Below are positions 47,476 to 59,421 of a DNA stretch of 64,000 bases, in pieces; position 1 is the first letter of the stretch; every line of letters begins with the position of its first letter. Source of the stretch: Malania oleifera. Its lineage: Eukaryota > Streptophyta > Magnoliopsida > Santalales > Ximeniaceae. The translations under genes and the position numbers were made by a program. The DNA lies in assembly GCF_029873635.1 (NCBI RefSeq), contig NC_080423.1, positions 104,079,773-104,143,772 of the forward strand, in the 5' to 3' direction. A model generated the notes under the pieces. It made no database searches and was not told the DNA's origin. It worked only from the letters and a program-made list of their open reading frames with translations.

Positions 47476-50400
47476 TTATTTGTTGGGAGAAAGTAGTTGA
47501 GGGAGGTGAAACTGGGGGGTGTAATTGAAGGAAGATTTGCGGGAGTCATATTCGTCCTCCTCCTCTGCTGGCTCATTCAGAAATGCCCAACTGCTTCTCG
47601 TCCACCTGCACCATTGACACATTATTAATTTGCACACCAACATTAATCTCCATGAAAATGCACTAATATTTATACCTTCTTTAGAGCTCGAAAAATATTA
47701 ACAAAATAAAAGAAGAATATTAAGGAATTCACACTTCTATATTTGATTGTTAAATAAAGCAAAATAAAAATAAAAATATATATATACTAAATCTGTGAAC
47801 AAAATTTTAATTTTGTACATAATTAATATTTAGTTTCTCTAAACTTTTAATCATATTAAGTGTTGTTGACAACTCGGAAAATTTTTGAGAAAGGAAAGGA
47901 AAGGAAAATATGAAGAAATCCACTTTTTCATATTTAGTTATCATAAAAAGTAAAAAAAAAAAAAAACCAAATTAATTAATAAAAATATAATTTTACACAC
48001 CATTTATATTTAATTTTTCATAACTTTTAACTATATTAAAACAGATTTCCATTTTTAGTAGTATTTGGTATTGAAGAAAAATATAATGGAAAATGAATTT
48101 CCTTCTTATTTTCCTTTCCTTTTCTTTGCCCAACCAAAAGGAAAATATAAGGAAAAATGAGTTTTCTCCTTTTTTTCCATTACTTTTCTTCTCCAAACAA
48201 AATCTTTGATCCTTGGAACTTAAAAATTTTTAAGGAAAAGAAAGGAAAATACCAAGAAATCCATATTTTCATGTTTGATTATTAAGGAAATTAAGTGAGA
48301 AAGAAAATAAACCATATATCAAATTTATAAATAAAATTTTGATTATACACACTACTAATATTTAGTTTTTCTTAATTTTTAGTCATATTAAAATAATATT
48401 TTATTTTGAATAGAATTTAATAGGTAAAGAAGATATAAAGAGAAAATGAGTTTTCTTCCTTATTTTTCTTTTCTTTCCTTTCATTTTTCCAAATAAAATC
48501 TCTAATCCAAACAAACCCTTAGGATCCGTTTGGGCCAAGGGTTTTGGTGGGGAAAGAAAAGGAAAATGAGAATGAAGGAAACTCATTTTCCATTGTATTT
48601 TTATCTCTACATTAAATACTACTAAAAATAAAAGTTTATTCGAATATGATTAAAAATTAAGAAAAAAATAAATGTTAACTGTGTATAAAATCAAATTTTT
48701 GTTCATTATTGATTTCGTATATTTTAAATTTTTTTTTTTTTTACTTTCCTTGATAATCAAATATGAGAAATTGGATTTCTTTATATTTTCCCTTTCTTTC
48801 CTTCATATTTTCGAAGTTCCAAATGGTGCCTTAAGAATAAAGAAAAATGTCTCAAATTCCAAAAGATTGTCCCTATGGTAATTAAATTAGGGACTTTTTT
48901 CTATAGTAGATGTCAGGGTTAGAATTTTAAGCACGTAACATAGTTTTAACTTCAACGTGGCCTTAGATCAATGGTAAAATTGTTTCTCAATAATTAAACT
49001 GTAAGAAATTGATCAAAAATTTAAGTTCAATGAAATAATCTATCTACATAAAAGTAGAAGTAAAGGCTATAGACATGTTAACTCTTTGATTTCTTATGAG
49101 CATCTTAATAATTAGAGTTTGAAACTTAATTTATATTGAAGGTCTCACAAAGAAATGAAATCTAGTGGACTAAAAAATGTATGCAGTGAATTTATCATAC
49201 CAATCATTAGATTTGCAAGCTTTTTCGACATCGACCGTGTACTCAGCACCATGGAGTATGAACCGAGGTGAATTCGGACAAGATGGAACCTTCTCAACTA
49301 TGCTTGCTTCCTGTACAATTTGTAAAAAATTAAGGCATGCTCGATTGTGAAAACACAAATTAAATTTTTGAATTGTCATATATATAGAAAATAATAAGTG
49401 CGTGTTTAGGTGGATTTAGATAAATTTCAATACATATTTATATTACATCTTACGCAAATCTAATACAACTCGAAATTCAAGACCTTTTCGAACATATGAT
49501 AAACATATATTTTTTAAATTCTCTTTATACATAATTTCATAATATTTTTAAATATTAAATATTAAAATATTTTTTCACAATAATCCGATAACAATGTTTT
49601 CTATTTTAATAATAACACAGACACACACACATATATAGGGGTGTGAAAATGGTCAGTTCAGCCTCAGTTAATTAACTGAATTTTTTGGTCAACACGAATT
49701 CCTAATTGAACCGACCGAATTAGTTTTTATAATTGAATCAAAATCTAACTGAACCAACTTTTTGGGTAATTCGGTTAACTAAATTTGACTGAATAAATTT
49801 AAAATTAATTAAAAAAATAAAATATGATTGCAAATTTTGTTTTTAGTTTACCAATTCTAACTTAATTAATAAAAGAATTTATTGATAAAAGGGATATTTG
49901 AAGATTAAACATTTAAGATTTAACATATATAATATATTAATACTACTAATTTATATTTAATTATTAATTAATTAGTAATTTGGGTAATTCAATTAACCGA
50001 ATTAAAGATTCCCTATACTCGAGCCGAAAACCGAATACCCAAAATTATCCAAATCTCAAACCGAATCGAACCAAACTTATATATTAACCCAACCGAATCG
50101 ACCGAACTCGATTGGTTAATTCAGTTAAACCCAAATTATGCTCACCCCTACATATATATATATATATATATAAGATGAATTTCAAGGAGAATGAAACTAA
50201 GAAATTATTCAACTTTTTTAGGGAAATAAAATGAAGATTTTTTGAATTAAAGTATTATACAATTATTGTGATTACCTGATCAGGATGGTGAGGATGATCA
50301 TGTTTTGAGATGTCCTTGTGAGTTTTCCAGAATGCTGAAATCTTTTCTTTGGTTAATGACTTGTTCCTCTCCAAACGAACTGCATGCATTTATTAAGTTA

Positions 50401-50641
50401 AGACATAATAAATTAACTACACAGTCATCCATTATATCGTAACAATTTAAATATTTTTTTCTTAGAGATCCAAGTTGGGCCGGGCACAAAAGCAAGAAGT
50501 AGTCCCTCTCAAACACCCTTTCTTTCTAAACTTTGATCACTGAAATATTCCATAAGAAATCATGACTTTCATATATATTTTTAACTTGTGAAGAGGGAGA
50601 TGAGACGATTCAGAAATCGTCCACCTCCAGAAGAAACTAAA

Positions 50642-50687
<46 letters not shown>

Positions 50688-50734
50688 TTGGGATCTAAGG
50701 TGGGAGAGTTCCAACCAGCCATTAGTGAACCCAT
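47476..50734 (-). CDS. Small uncharacterised plant protein (4 exons, 131 aa)
   Basis: Minus-strand exons 50734-50683, 50379-50276, 49310-49201 and 47605-47476 have GT-AG borders and matching phases, giving 131 aa and a TAA stop. It starts MGSLMAGWNSPTLDPKT, continues RLERNKSLTKEKISAFW, has a His-rich stretch (HDHPHHPDQ), a central SPRFILHGAEYTVDV block and ends with WWTRSSWAFLNEP and a polar tail. No signal peptide or membrane helix is seen. The opening blocks (LMAGW.SP, RN.SLTKE.I..(F/Y)W) recall a family of short plant proteins of unknown function (from memory); I assign no role. Intron 1 starts with a (GA)n tract. Intron 2 holds an hAT-like element (49636-50150), and intron 3 holds the ~300-bp repeats (47680-48835). 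Exon 3 and the last exon are the least certain. Confidence 0.77.
47680..48835. repeat. Array of ~300-bp dispersed repeats in intron 3 of the small gene
   Basis: A partial forward unit (about 47680-47867) is followed by forward units at about 47868-48205 and 48206-48522 and a reverse unit at about 48523-48835. The landmarks match 8378-9325: AAGGAAAAGAAAGG, GTTTGATTATTAAGG, AAAATGAGTTTTC and, reversed, CTTGATAATCAAATATGA. The last forward and the reverse unit form a foldback. Confidence 0.65.
49636..50150. mobile_element. hAT-like miniature element, copy 3 (515 bp)
   Basis: Ends TAGGGGTGTGAAAAT and (reverse complement of the right end) TAGGGGTGAGCATAA are flanked by CACATATA (49628-49635) and CATATATA... 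at 50151-50158, 7 of 8 matching. It is rich in AACCGAACCGA-type words. It lies in intron 2 of the small minus-strand gene. Confidence 0.85.
50646..50681. repeat. (GA)n microsatellite at an exon-intron border
   Basis: About 18 GA units on the plus strand. On the minus strand it is a (CT)n tract that begins immediately after the GT donor of intron 1 of the small gene. Confidence 0.95.
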
Positions 50735-51189
50735 TGCTATGTGCCTCTCAGCTTACTGCTTCTCCTTCGGTCTCCTTCTTGTTTATTATATCTTACACAT
50801 GATCTTATGTCACATATATATATATATATATATATCCTAAAATTAAATTTGGCATATATCAAAAGCATTGGAGCAGCTATTTTTGGGGTTAATTTGGTCA
50901 TTTAATATTTAATTTGATATTTCTCAATCTATTCTGGGCTGTTTGTTTGGCAGCACACAGAAACCAAAACCCGTGCGCAAACCCTAAATCCAAATCCGGA
51001 CTTCACTATTCACGCATGCTCAAAAATCTGTGCATTGCATCGGTCCAATGTAATAAATTAATAATAATGGTACGGATAGCTATTCCACATCTGGTCCACG
51101 TAGTCCTTCACCTATATCTTCTTCCAAGTTGGAAAATAGAGCCGTAAAGGGACTGTCCTTATCCTTGATAAGTTTATTTCAAATTTTTT

Positions 51190-51748
51190 TAATTTTTAAG
51201 AAAAATGGGCCTTCTGTCGGTTATGAATTGGGCATGGTTCTTAGTCCAACTTCAAAAAGGCATTATCCATTTTATTCCACTAATTTCATGGATTTATTTT
51301 ATAAAATGTTTCTCACATTGTTGTGATTCAAATCTTTATAAGTCTGATGTGTGACTGTAACATGATCTATTGTTGACTTTTTGAAACTCACTTTAAAGTG
51401 GCGTACACCTTTGTGCAGGATTAAGTCTTGGACAATTGTAACTCAAATCCAAAATTTCCTTAATACACATTCGATGCAAAAACTGTGACATGCTTTCCTA
51501 TCCAATTTTTGACACCCTCTTAAGAGTGTCTTACTCTCTGTGTAGAACCTATCCATATGATGGTACCCCTAGGGTGACTCTGATACTAAATGTAAGGGTC
51601 TTAAGCTTAATTCGGGTGAGATGTTATTCGTTTTGACCCACTAGTCTCATGAATTTATCCTATAAAAGACATCTTGCATTGTTGAAGTCCAAATCATTCT
51701 TATAAGTTTAAGATCTTCCTAATACACATCTAAAATGAGATTGTTACA
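51190..51748 (-). mobile_element. TRIM-like or LTR-derived repeat pair
   Basis: The block 51591-51748 starts TGTAAGGG and ends GTTACA, preceded by GACTCTGATACTAAA. On the minus strand this gives the tRNA primer-like TTTAGTATCAGAGTC next to the LTR end. Related phrases occur at 51270-51490 (TCATGGATTTATTTTATAAAA versus TCATGAATTTATCCTATAAAA in the partner; CTTAATACACAT versus CCTAATACACAT), with extra sequence in the first copy. Left edge and duplication are unclear. Confidence 0.5.
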
Positions 51749-51749
51749 C

Positions 51750-53862
51750 ATTACATCGTAAATGACTATTAATAATCCATAGAATTTGCACTAATATTTA
51801 TTATTAAAGACTCATCGAAATTGTTACCAATATTGACGATTTTAAAAGTGTCACTAATTATTATTGATGAATTTCAAAAATTATTATTAGTGAAGATTTT
51901 TGAAAACTATCACTAATAATTTTTAATAACTACTTTTTTTAACGGATAAAAAACTATCTCTAATAATGAGTACTAGTAGTGATAGATTTTGATTATTAAT
52001 AAAAATTTTCATGAAATTTTTTTTTAATAGTGAATTCAAGTTCAACCTAAAAGAAATTAAATAAGGTAAGATAGTAAGAGGAATAGATAAGATAATAGAA
52101 TTGAGATAGATTCTTTTATTTCCATTTTACATCCTCAAATCCCTATACATTACTCGCAACTAAAGACCTAATACAAATATAATAATAAACTTAAACATAA
52201 GAATCAAATATAAACATGATTGACAATTAAACCGAGACACAAATATGAAACTCTCTTCAAAAAATTCAAATTGTTTGTGATTTTAGTTAAACTCACGAAC
52301 CAGTGTAGCATAAACTCTTACTGACTTCTCTCTTATAGGATGCAACATGCCGATTTTAATTGTACAACTCTTTCCAATTCTGCATAAATAGAAGAGTTCA
52401 AATCTTCACAAAAAATACCTTTTTAGGCTATTAAACTCTCTAAACTCAAGATGGTACGACGAAATGAAGCAAAGAAAATTGTGTGTAAATTTAAGATATG
52501 TTTAATATCTTAAACTAATGAAGCACATCAACTAAAGACTCAATTAAATAGATGTCTTACTTAAAGGTAAATTACCCTTTGCAAAGACTTAATTAAGCTT
52601 TAATAATATTAAAATATTAAAATAAATAAACTAACACATAATATGATGCTGGATGAAGGAGATTAATTTAAGATTTTGTAGGTACGCAGTTCCCAAATTA
52701 GGAAGAAAGAATTTGGGAGCCGGAGTGGCTTTATGGATGCTTATTGCTTGAAGGAGTATTGCTTTTTGAAGAAAAAATGAACGGTTTTGGATTTGCGAAG
52801 CCCGAGAGATGTCTGTTGAGAGCTTCTTGTAATGTAGTGGTGAAGGCAGTATGTTAGAATTGTAATCAATATATCATTTTGTCACACAAATTGTGTGCAC
52901 TGAAGGTGTTTGTAAATTTGTTCCAGTGAATGTACAAAGATAATGTGTGCTCCTTTGTGTACTAAACGCCAACGGGGCCATTCCCTCTCTTTGGCAATAT
53001 AATGATTTTTACTTTTCGCATCCTAACGAATAAAAGATACATTAATCTTGGAATGGGAATTGTTTGGTAATTTCTTAATTTAATTAAGGTAAATAGTACA
53101 TCTTTTCTTTTGAATAGGAGAAATGGGTTGCAGGCAAAGATTTATAATGATCAGAATAAAGGAAGAGAATATTGCTTTGAGTTTGGTTTACTCTGGAAAA
53201 AAACATTGAACTGCAAATCAGAGCCGTCAGATGTGATGTGATTGATCCAAGGGCCATATCAAGTGCAAGGGCACTGCCAAGAATTCCAATCACCGAACGC
53301 AACTTTTTGCAAAATAAAAGCCTTTAATTATATCTCATAAGTAACAAGACCATGTCAGGCATACAAATTATACGAATATTGTTTCTTAAATAGTACAAAG
53401 TTTATGATATTGTACAAGCCCGTGTAGCTCTCTTGTCATATTTTCATTTTATTGTTCTTGCATCCATTGCTTTGACGGCTCAGTTTGGCATTTCATCAAA
53501 CGCCTGACCTACAAACTGCAACAGGTTTCCTTCGGCTAAACCGCTTCGTCAAAGACGGCAGAGAAAACTGTTTTTCAGGAGCTAATGGTGTCGGTGATGC
53601 CGCCGTGCCGGTGGTGGTGCTCTGCTGTCCTCATTGGCAGCAGCGGCAGCAGCTCTGCTCACTGCTGCTACAAGAGGAGGCCCTCTAGCGGAGATCACAA
53701 CAAAACCACCAAAAGAAAACATAAATATTTCATCATTTGTTGAATGTTGTTGACTTTTTATCCTCAATAAATTTTAACAAATCTTATGATGGCACATTAC
53801 TTGTGATTGTCATGTAAAGCTTTTATTGTGATAAATTGTGTTTTTGCCCAAATTTACATTTC
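51750..53862. other. Intergenic DNA with possible orphan exon
   Basis: Mostly AT-rich. At about 52682-52748 a plus-strand segment after an AG acceptor reads YAVPKLGRKNLGAGVALWML and stops, followed by a UTR-like stretch to about 52960. I could not find an upstream exon, so I do not call a gene. A GC-richer patch at 53530-53700 (GCAGCAGCGG repeats) opens short frames on both strands without family support. Confidence 0.4.
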
Positions 53863-53878
53863 AAATATTGAAGTAATC

Positions 53879-54170
53879 TTTCTTTTTTCTTTTTTGATGA
53901 TGTGGAAACTCATGCCACCAACGAATCATTCGGACCCCCCAGTGCGGCACCAACCCCTGAAACAGCGTCTGTCTCCCCCAAGGTCTTACTGCTCTGGTAA
54001 AGTCTGGATGCGTTTGGGGTTTCCATCGGCCATTTGGACGTTAAGCCAACTCGAAACCCATGACACATTGACACAGGACACCTTGGATAGAAAGACAACA
54101 ACCGGGGATTGAACCCCCGATGCTCCCACTTGATTGTCGGCTTCTTGCCATCGTGCCATGCCTATGGGGT
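53879..54170 (-). mobile_element. tRNA-derived SINE (292 bp)
   Basis: On the minus strand the head carries GGCAAGAAGC and a B-box GGTTCAATCC (54115-54106); the T-rich left edge (53879-53897) is the A-rich tail. Flanks are AAATATTGAAGTAATC (53863-53878) and AAATATCGAAGTAATC (54171-54186), one mismatch in 16. The right copy of this duplication is shared with the LINE at 54187. Confidence 0.85.
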
Positions 54171-54186
54171 AAATATCGAAGTAATC

Positions 54187-54686
54187 ATTTTTTTTTATTG
54201 GTAAAAGTAAATATATTGATCAAAATATTATGTACAAAGTACTCTAGGCATACCCAAGAAAGATAGATGCAAGTCACTATCCAAGTCTCTATGGTGAAGA
54301 CAGCATCACAAGGTCTTCTTTACAAGCCACAAAAAGTTCCAAACAAACAGCATAATATTGAGAGCGTATTAAACATTATACATGTTAAATTTATGATAAA
54401 CTACTCTAAATGTGTACCTTTGGATCATTTGAAGTAGTTCCGAGAGAGACGTCCTTTTTCCTTCAAACTCGCACCTATTCTGGATGTGCCATATGAAGTA
54501 GACTGTGGCTACCAAGCATACTTTCTTCCCTACTACCTGCAATCATGTGCCTTTGGCTTCCTTATGGAGCCACTTAAGGGAAGCTTTTAGTGTAGTCATA
54601 GATCTTGTAATACCTAGCCATTCTCTAATTTGATCCTACACTTCTTCAGAAAATTTACATTTGAAGAACAAGTGTTCATTGGTTTC
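54187..54686 (-). mobile_element. 5'-truncated LINE 3' end (500 bp)
   Basis: Poly(A) appears as a T-run at 54188-54197, followed on the minus strand by a 3' UTR like that of the LINE at 15945-16850 (GGGTATGCC, TTTTGATCAATA) and, near 54686-54640, the zf-RVT fragment ETNEHLFFKCKFSEEV. An exact 15-bp duplication AATATCGAAGTAATC flanks it (54172-54186 and 54687-54701). Confidence 0.9.
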
Positions 54687-54779
54687 AATATCGAAGTAAT
54701 CTTGATACCATTGGTGGTTCCACCGGTGATGCTCTCCTTCCACAACTTGGGTCACGTTTCGAGCACTTAAAAAAAAGTG

Positions 54780-55785
54780 TTTATAACACTTATCACTTAA
54801 ATAAACGCTTTTATAAAAATATATGTATATAAAATTTATACAGCAATAACCACTTATTACAAAATAAAAATAAAAATTTCAATTACCGTTTTGAGAACTA
54901 TTCAAGTGAATTTTGAAAAACAATTTAAAACTATTTTTGACTATTATAAATAACACTATTCATAGGTTGAATAAATTATGTAAATATAAGAAAATTTAGT
55001 GGATATTTTATAATTAAAAAATATGTTAGAAGACAATTATTTATTATTTTATTATGTATTATTATATTTTAATTATTGATGAAACATTATTCAATTATGG
55101 AATGAAGAAAAACTATTTATTAGTTTAAATTAATAAAAAAATAAAATATTAATTAAATTAATGATATTATTTTAACATAAATTTATATAATAATCATATG
55201 TTGAAAGAATACATTAAGAATAAGATTATTCTTTATCAAAAAATAATATTATATTATATTTAATTAACAAAATATTTGAATTTTAATTAAAAATAACAAT
55301 TAATATACTTTTTAATTAAAAATAATATATTTTAATTTAAAATATATTAGAAAATAATTATTTATTATTTTATTACGTATTATAACATATTAATATAATT
55401 AAATTTTGCAATGAGTATAAGAACCATCCATAAATTTAAATTAACATCAAATAAATTAAAAGTATTAAGTTACTTGTTAATACTATTTTTAACATAAATT
55501 AATATGGTAATCATATTTGTAAATGTACATTAACAACAAGATTAATTTTAATTAGTAAATAATACTATATTATTTACTTAATAAAACACATTCAAATTTA
55601 ATTAGAAAAGTAATATATTTATCATTTATGTTTTAATTATAAGTATTAATATTTTTATTTGATATATATTTAAAAGTAATTATATATTAATTTACTATGT
55701 ATAATGACATATTAGTTATTATAATCCAATTCTTGATTGAACAAGAACTATTTATTAATTTAAATTAATATTAAAAATCAAAATT
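54780..55785. other. Extremely AT-rich block
   Basis: About 1 kb of TTAATTAAAA-, TATTATTTA- and AATATATTA-like words with several internal near-repeats (for example around 55017-55070, 55322-55375 and 55655-55710). No gene. It directly precedes the pararetrovirus-like fragment. Confidence 0.6.
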
Positions 55786-55789
55786 TACA

Positions 55790-56206
55790 TACAACAGCAA
55801 ATCAGTCCACAAGAATTGAAAATCTTTTAGAAGGATCGATAGATAGTAAAGTTAATAGTACCTTTGAAACGGGTGAATCAAGTAAGACTAAAAAGCAAGA
55901 ACTTATTTATAAACCTTTTACAATAAAAGATAATATCAAATTTAATCTAGAATCTCAAAATGAACAAGACATGAAAAAGATCTTAGACATACTTAAAAAA
56001 GAACATCAAGGAAAGAATGTTAATATTTTAACAAAAGAAGACAACCTTATCATCATAAACAACACCTCCAAGCCTATTATTTGAAGATGAACCTTTAAAA
56101 ACCGAAAGAAACTTTGATGGAAATTCATTATATGAATGGAACTTAGATGGATTTACTGAGTATCAAATAGTTACATTAGTTCAACAAATGACTTTGGCAG
56201 CCACCG
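55790..56206 (+). pseudogene. Endogenous pararetrovirus (Caulimoviridae-like) fragment, broken
   Basis: A plus-strand frame runs from about 55790 to a stop near 56083, and a second frame continues from about 56086 to 56206. The second frame contains LYEWNLDGFTEYQIV, a signature I associate with the capsid region of endogenous plant pararetroviruses of the florendovirus type (from memory). It is broken by a frameshift and stop near 56080 and cut off at 56207 by the start of an LTR. No reverse transcriptase or other viral gene is present, so it is a relic. Moderate confidence in family, high in non-functionality. Confidence 0.6.
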
Positions 56207-56697
56207 TGTCACACCCCGAACCTGCGGATGGGTCCCAAGTGTGAATATAGTAACCTAACCCGTTTTTGTATCAATTAAACATACATGATACAATACTGAA
56301 TGAGAGTCTGATCCCGTGGGGTACACGTGAACCCTATACACATTCACATACATATCCATACTCATCAAATATGCAGTGAAAAATGTTCTTTTTATACATA
56401 CATCATACCATACCAGAGTCTATACAGAACTAGAATGCACGTTCCCAAAGTTACAGTACATACGCCGAGTGTCTACAAAATCTAACAATAACAACCCAAT
56501 TACAAAACTCGTACCTACACAGGTACTAAATGTAGCTAAACGACACCCCCGCTTCCGGATGCTAGGATGCTAGTTTTGGCTATCCAAAGGACCTGAAAAA
56601 CATTTGTATATTTAGGGTGAGACACCTCTCAGTAAAGAAGAAAACAGGTTATATCAGTGTGTGACATACGAGTGTTATTTCAACGTAAAACATAACA
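56207..56697 (-). mobile_element. Gypsy-type LTR fragment
   Basis: It starts TGTCACACCCCGAACC, an LTR end on the minus strand, and carries GTGAGACACCTCTCAGTAA (56619-56637), the reverse complement of the CTGAGAAGTGTCTCAC block of the other LTRs, next to GGACCTGAAAAAC (reverse of TTTTTCAGGTCC). The right side is cut by a CACTA-type end at 56698. Confidence 0.7.
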
Positions 56698-57585
56698 CAC
56701 TACAAAAAATCAGGGTATTAATGAAAGACCAAATCCGTCACTAATACTTATAAATTCGTCACTAATACTATTAGTGACGAATTTATAAGTGTTAGAGATG
56801 GTTTTAAATTAGTTGTTATATCTACAGTTACTACTAACTATTAGTGACGAATTACAACTATCACTAAAATTCTAATATCGTCACTATAAATTCTACATCA
56901 CCTCTCCTGAAATTCGTCACTAACAGTGGAGTATTAGTGACGGTTTTTAGATTCGTCACTAATAGTAAGGTATTAGTGACGAATCTAAAAATCGTCACTA
57001 ATACTCCACTATTAGTGACGAATTTAAATCATTCACTAATACTTTATTATTAGTGACGATTTTAAATCATTCACTAATAGTAAAAAATTAAAAAAAAAAT
57101 CTTTAATACTATTTTTTTTAATCATCAATTCCTGTAAAAGTCTATAATTACATTTTCACATACATAACGTGGAACCATAATTACTACAAAATTCGAAAAT
57201 TATTCAAAATTTTGAATTCAAATGCAAATTTAATTAAAATAAAGAAATAACATCTATTCAGATAACAAAAAAAAATTCAAAATATTCAAAATTCAAATAC
57301 AAATACTAGTACAAATTCAAATTAAAATAAAAAAATTCCATTTGTTCAAATAACAATAAAAATTACAAAGAAAAAATCAAAAGTTGCATCCGACGACTGT
57401 AGTACATGCATGCATATTGGCATCGTACTAATTTTATGATAGCCGCGAACCCCACAAATTAAGAATCATAAAAAAAAAAAAAAAAAAATTTCAGTATAAT
57501 CAGGAAAAAAAATATAGAGAGTGCGCCGTACAATAATTTTCAATCCTAAATGAATAACTAAAATGAATGTGAATGACGTACGTAT
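56698..57585 (+). mobile_element. CACTA-type transposon end with subterminal repeats
   Basis: CACTACAAAAAAT at 56698 is a typical CACTA (En/Spm) terminus. It is followed to about 57075 by about ten alternating copies of ATTAGTGACGAATTT and AAATTCGTCACTAAT, the subterminal repeats that bind transposase in this superfamily. AT-rich sequence follows up to the solo LTR at 57586. The opposite terminus was not found. Confidence 0.75.
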
Positions 57586-59367
57586 TGTAATGACCTCAAA
57601 ATTCTATCATTTTATATATATACAGTAAACATTCCTACGCAGCGGAAACATATATCATGAAACCATTTATACATAAACTGTACAATATCAGATTTTAGAA
57701 TATACAGACCATACAAAAATGCCACTCCAGTATCATCTATCCCAAAAACATACACAATTTTGCCAAAAACTCACCCTATAACCAGGGTGACCAAACACTC
57801 TCTCTATCCGCGAGCCTGATCTACTCGCCTATCTGGCTCACTTAAAAAATGTTAGGATAAAGAGGTGAGTCGACGCTCAGTAAGTGGAAATATGCTATCA
57901 CTAGTGTGTGGCAACCAAGTTAAGTATGCTTTTAAAATAATAATTGTTTTGTAATGCAATAAACAATCTGTAAATCATATCTTTCAAACATATCTTTCCT
58001 TCTCAATTTAAAGTACACTGTATCATCTATATTTTTTTACTTTTCATACTAATAATATCATACTATACTGTAAAACTATAAATATATAAATATATATACT
58101 TTATCCCTAGGACTCTGTACGTCATGATTTGACCCCTCATGACAGGGTTGTGCGGCCCGTAGGCGGGGACTCTATCTAGTCGGCCCTCCAGATAGGTCAT
58201 CATACTCTACACTACCTCAACCCGGTCAAACTGCATCCTCTCCTAAGCTCGGGACTGGCTACTACCTCATCAAACCGGCCCCCTCAACCCAGTGTACTGG
58301 GAAGCTGCATACTCTCCGAGCACGGCTGACGGTACCCACATACTATCTGAGCTATGTGGTTGCACTCTATTTGTATCTAGCAACGGTACCGTGCTCTGAA
58401 ATCTGTATCTGTCTGTGTAACTTTCCTCAGGGATCTGATACTATATACATATATACATATATATACTCTTTTACTGTTTTCATTATGTTCCCAAAATTAC
58501 CATAACTCTGTCTTTTTGTACTGTAAACACTGTATTTGTAGGATCTTGATGCTACCTCTGTATATCTATCTATGCATTCTATATATATATATACTCTATC
58601 TGTGTTCTGTATGTTATGGTAATAGGGAAAACATGGCATGTTATAACACTGTATATATGTATATACCGTTCTGTAATAAACTGTAATATAAAATATTGAT
58701 CTGAGCATCTATATACATGTATTTGAATATATGTATATAACCATTTCATGAACTATTCATATAAAACTGTATATGCATGTACATTTCTCTGCGAAAATAA
58801 ATCTATCTCTCTATCATCTCATATGCTGGAAAACCATATCAAATGTATATACTATCTATATCTTTGTATTTAGTATAGTATGATGTTTCATAACAATTGT
58901 ATAAATTCATTCTTCACATGAAAAGTCTACTTAGACCACACAAACATTTATGCTCATTTTCTATAAAAACAGTATAATAGACTAACATAAAAATATGCTT
59001 ATGAAATCTCTATTAATTCTATTAAAACTCCTAGCATAGTATATTTCCCTTACCTCAACTTTGAAAAGCTCCTATAAAAATTTGGCTCTATACTTGCAGG
59101 ATTCCAAAATCAACCTCCTGAAAACACAATATCCTAGAACAAAATATTATTATTTTTCCGCCTACGTCATTTCTTATAACTACCATAAAGCCAAAAACTC
59201 AATAAAATACCTTACCCAGAATTTGGGATGAAATCCAACTTCATTTTTTTGACGATCCACTCTGGCAAACTTGTAGGGAATTTCACCAGGAGTGTTGTGG
59301 TAGCCTCGGATTGTCGATCCGGCGACTGGTGGGGCCAGAAACTAAGAGAGAAGGGAGAGAAAGTCAT

Positions 59368-59421
<54 letters not shown>

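Noticed and set aside
53084-53302. 72-codon minus-strand frame with a hydrophobic stretch
   Set aside because: I could not join it to any neighbouring exon or family; left in intergenic DNA.
53485-53767. Overlapping open frames on both strands with Ala-rich and His-rich ends
   Set aside because: Driven by GCAGCAGCGG-type composition; no domain or intron structure could be assembled.
54100-54170. tRNA-like sequence with a B box
   Set aside because: It is the head of a SINE with a tail and target duplications; no cloverleaf could be drawn, so it is not called a tRNA gene.
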